Shown: piece after piece, positions 62,906 to 64,000 of the stretch
Numbering within the stretch: the stretch's first letter is position 1
Layout of the letters: the number at the start of each line of letters is the position of its first letter
Assembly (NCBI GenBank): GCA_035548515.1
Contig: DASZSW010000046.1
Coordinates: 1 to 64,000 of the forward strand
DNA: 64,000 bases
Origin: DASZQY01 sp035548515
Lineage (GTDB): Bacteria > Pseudomonadota > Alphaproteobacteria > Rhizobiales > Kaistiaceae
Direction: 5' to 3'
Translations under genes and position numbers: made by a program
Notes under the pieces: model-generated
The model's database searches: none
Told to the model about the DNA's origin: nothing
What the model saw: only the letters and a program-made list of their open reading frames with translations

Positions 62906-63206
62906 ACCCTGATTCCACAACCCAAATTTGCCGCCGTGCGATTCCGCTGTAACATGCCGGCCATATTCAGGGTGGGCGTGAGTCGCCTGCCTGGTGGGGG
63001 TGGCGATGGACGCAATCACTGCGTCCGCACGGGTGCCGGGTGACCGGGGTTCGTCGTTGCGACGAGCCCGGGTGATGGCACACCGCACAACCCCGATCAC
63101 ACCATCACGCATTGGTACGAGGGCGCGTTCCGCGCGGGCTTTGCCGCGTGGCGAGGTGAAACAAGGGGCAGCCGCGTAGCTTTACGCCGGCTCTAAGGAG
63201 CGACGC
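62906..63206 (+). promoter_or_regulatory. Hairpin-rich leader upstream of the APC permease gene
   Basis: This 301-bp gap holds GGACGCA-N5-TGCGTCC (63008-63026). A 10-bp hairpin pairs GGGTTCGTCG (63047-63056) with CGACGAGCCC (63060-63069). A competing pairing joins 63040-63051 (GTGACCGGGGTT) with 63089-63100 (AACCCCGATCAC). Competing helices before a transporter gene suggest a cis-acting RNA. It does not match any riboswitch I can recall. AAGGAG for the permease is at 63195-63200. Confidence 0.4.
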
Positions 63207-64000
63207 ATGAGCAATATGGATCAGGCCTATACGGACGAACATAAAAAGGAGGACGTAAAGATCCTCCACAGCATGGGATACGCGCAGGAACTGGAGCGGC
63301 GCCTGTCGCGCTTCTCGAATTTCGCCGTCTCCTTCTCGATCATCTGCATCCTGTCGGGCGGCATCAATTCGCTGCCGCAGGCGACCTCGGGCGCGGGCGG
63401 CATCGCCATCGGTATCGGCTGGCTGGTCGGCTGCTTCGTGTCGCTCACCTTCGCCGTCGCCATGTCGCAGATATCGTCGGCCTACCCGACTGCCGGCGGC
63501 CTTTATCACTGGGGCTCGATCCTCGGTAACCGCGGCACGGGCTGGGTGACGGCGTGGCTCAACCTGCTCGGCCTCATCACCGTGCTCGGCGCGATCAACG
63601 TCGGGACGTGGACGTTCTTCATCGGCGCGTTCGGTACGCAGCTCGGGATCGAGAACAACCTGGTCAACCAGACGATCTTCCTGATCATCATCACGGGCGC
63701 CCAGGCGCTGATCAATCACTTCGGCATCAAGCTGACGGCGCAGCTCACCGACTTCTCCGGTTGGCTGATTTTCCTCGGCTCGATCTTCATTGGCATCGTC
63801 TGCCTTTGGGCGGCGCAGACGTGGGACATCGGTCGCCTGTTCACCTTCAAGAATTATTCGGGCGATGCTGGCGGCGGCGTGTGGCCGTCTGTCTCGAACT
63901 CCTGGATATTCCTGCTCGGCCTGTTGATGCCGATCTACACGATCACCGGCTACGACGCCTCGGCGCATACCTCCGAGGAAACCATCAAGGCGGCGCATTC
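63207..64000 (+). CDS. APC-family amino acid permease, N-terminal part (cut by window edge)
   Basis: The open frame runs from ATG 63207 (AAGGAG six bases upstream) off the right edge, giving 264 complete codons. After a charged N-terminus (MSNMDQAYTDEHKKEDVKIL) come LERRLSRFSNFAVSFSIICI and a GG-I-N-S first helix (LSGGINSLPQATSGAGGIAI). AYPTAGGLYHWGSILGNRGT and LLMPIYTITGYDASAHTSEE follow. These are typical of GABA/amino-acid permeases of the APC superfamily. At least six helices are visible; the remainder is outside the window. Confidence 0.93.
   Translation, partial: MSNMDQAYTDEHKKEDVKILHSMGYAQELERRLSRFSNFAVSFSIICILSGGINSLPQATSGAGGIAIGIGWLVGCFVSLTFAVAMSQISSAYPTAGGLYHWGSILGNRGTGWVTAWLNLLGLITVLGAINVGTWTFFIGAFGTQLGIENNLVNQTIFLIIITGAQALINHFGIKLTAQLTDFSGWLIFLGSIFIGIVCLWAAQTWDIGRLFTFKNYSGDAGGGVWPSVSNSWIFLLGLLMPIYTITGYDASAHTSEETIKAAH

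Overview
The window is a GC-rich (roughly 65% by eye) chromosomal segment of an alphaproteobacterium, most likely a member of the Hyphomicrobiales (Rhizobiales). The case rests on ctrA, chpT, divK, pleD and a SciP/DUF1153 gene, an RpoH-type sigma factor, an alphaproteobacterial-type SerC, families such as DUF1134, DUF1194, DUF3572 and DUF983, and two membrane proteins (10015-11586, 23535-25331) that I recall mainly from the Bradyrhizobium/Rhodopseudomonas neighbourhood. The genus is not determinable by reading. I see no rRNA, insertion sequence, prophage or CRISPR array; most of the window is housekeeping DNA with short palindromic repeats between genes.

Layout. 1-3.7 kb (minus): etfA (cut by the edge), etfB, a cobalamin adenosyltransferase, a HIG1-type membrane protein, an amine-oxidase-like flavoprotein and a small glycine-rich protein. 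3.8-11.6 kb (plus): a structured serC leader, serC-serA for serine synthesis, a MuiA-like secreted protein, purA and a membrane protein. 11.6-13.6 kb: a TPP riboswitch, a palindromic repeat, then a permease and binding protein for a thiamine-precursor ABC transporter with no ATPase gene beside them. 13.9-16.3 kb: rpoH and an RluD-type pseudouridine synthase, with a DUF6476-like gene diverging. 16.4-18.2 kb: three consecutive uncharacterised secreted proteins, the first built from 17-residue repeats and the third carrying cysteine-bracketed repeats. 18.2-22.5 kb: tRNA-Glu, an HU-like protein, a lipoprotein, and an IclR regulator facing an Fe-alcohol dehydrogenase/enolase-superfamily pair.

22.7-32 kb holds a VWA protein, a long coiled-coil membrane protein, DUF1134, and then the cell-cycle block: chpT with a CheY-like regulator, ctrA with a 438-bp upstream region rich in GANTC and TTAA motifs, a FliJ-like gene, DUF3572/GNAT, and divK-pleD. 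sciP lies 18 kb further on, behind a CtrA-box-like site. 32-46 kb: rpmG, an SMP-30-like protein, DUF983, topA-rnr, plsY-dprA, a pyrB fused to a PyrI-like zinc domain, an AidB-like flavoprotein, ruvX and a UPF0173 hydrolase. 46-52 kb: mnmA, a BadF-type kinase, a sulfotransferase, glmM, a FecR-domain protein with a Gly/Asn tail, and tRNA-Met. 52-64 kb: gcdH with a class III CoA-transferase, an SDR, two aldo/keto reductases, a DUF1501/DUF1800 pair, a TerC-family protein, an MFS transporter, and an APC permease (cut by the edge) behind a hairpin-rich leader.

The items most worth a second look are the repeat-protein cassette at 16.4-18.2 kb, the PyrB/zinc-domain fusion, the clustered CtrA circuit with its methylation and CtrA-type sites, two unidentified structured RNA candidates (32.1 kb and 63.0 kb), and the families of palindromic elements, one of which sits between the TPP riboswitch and the genes it should control.
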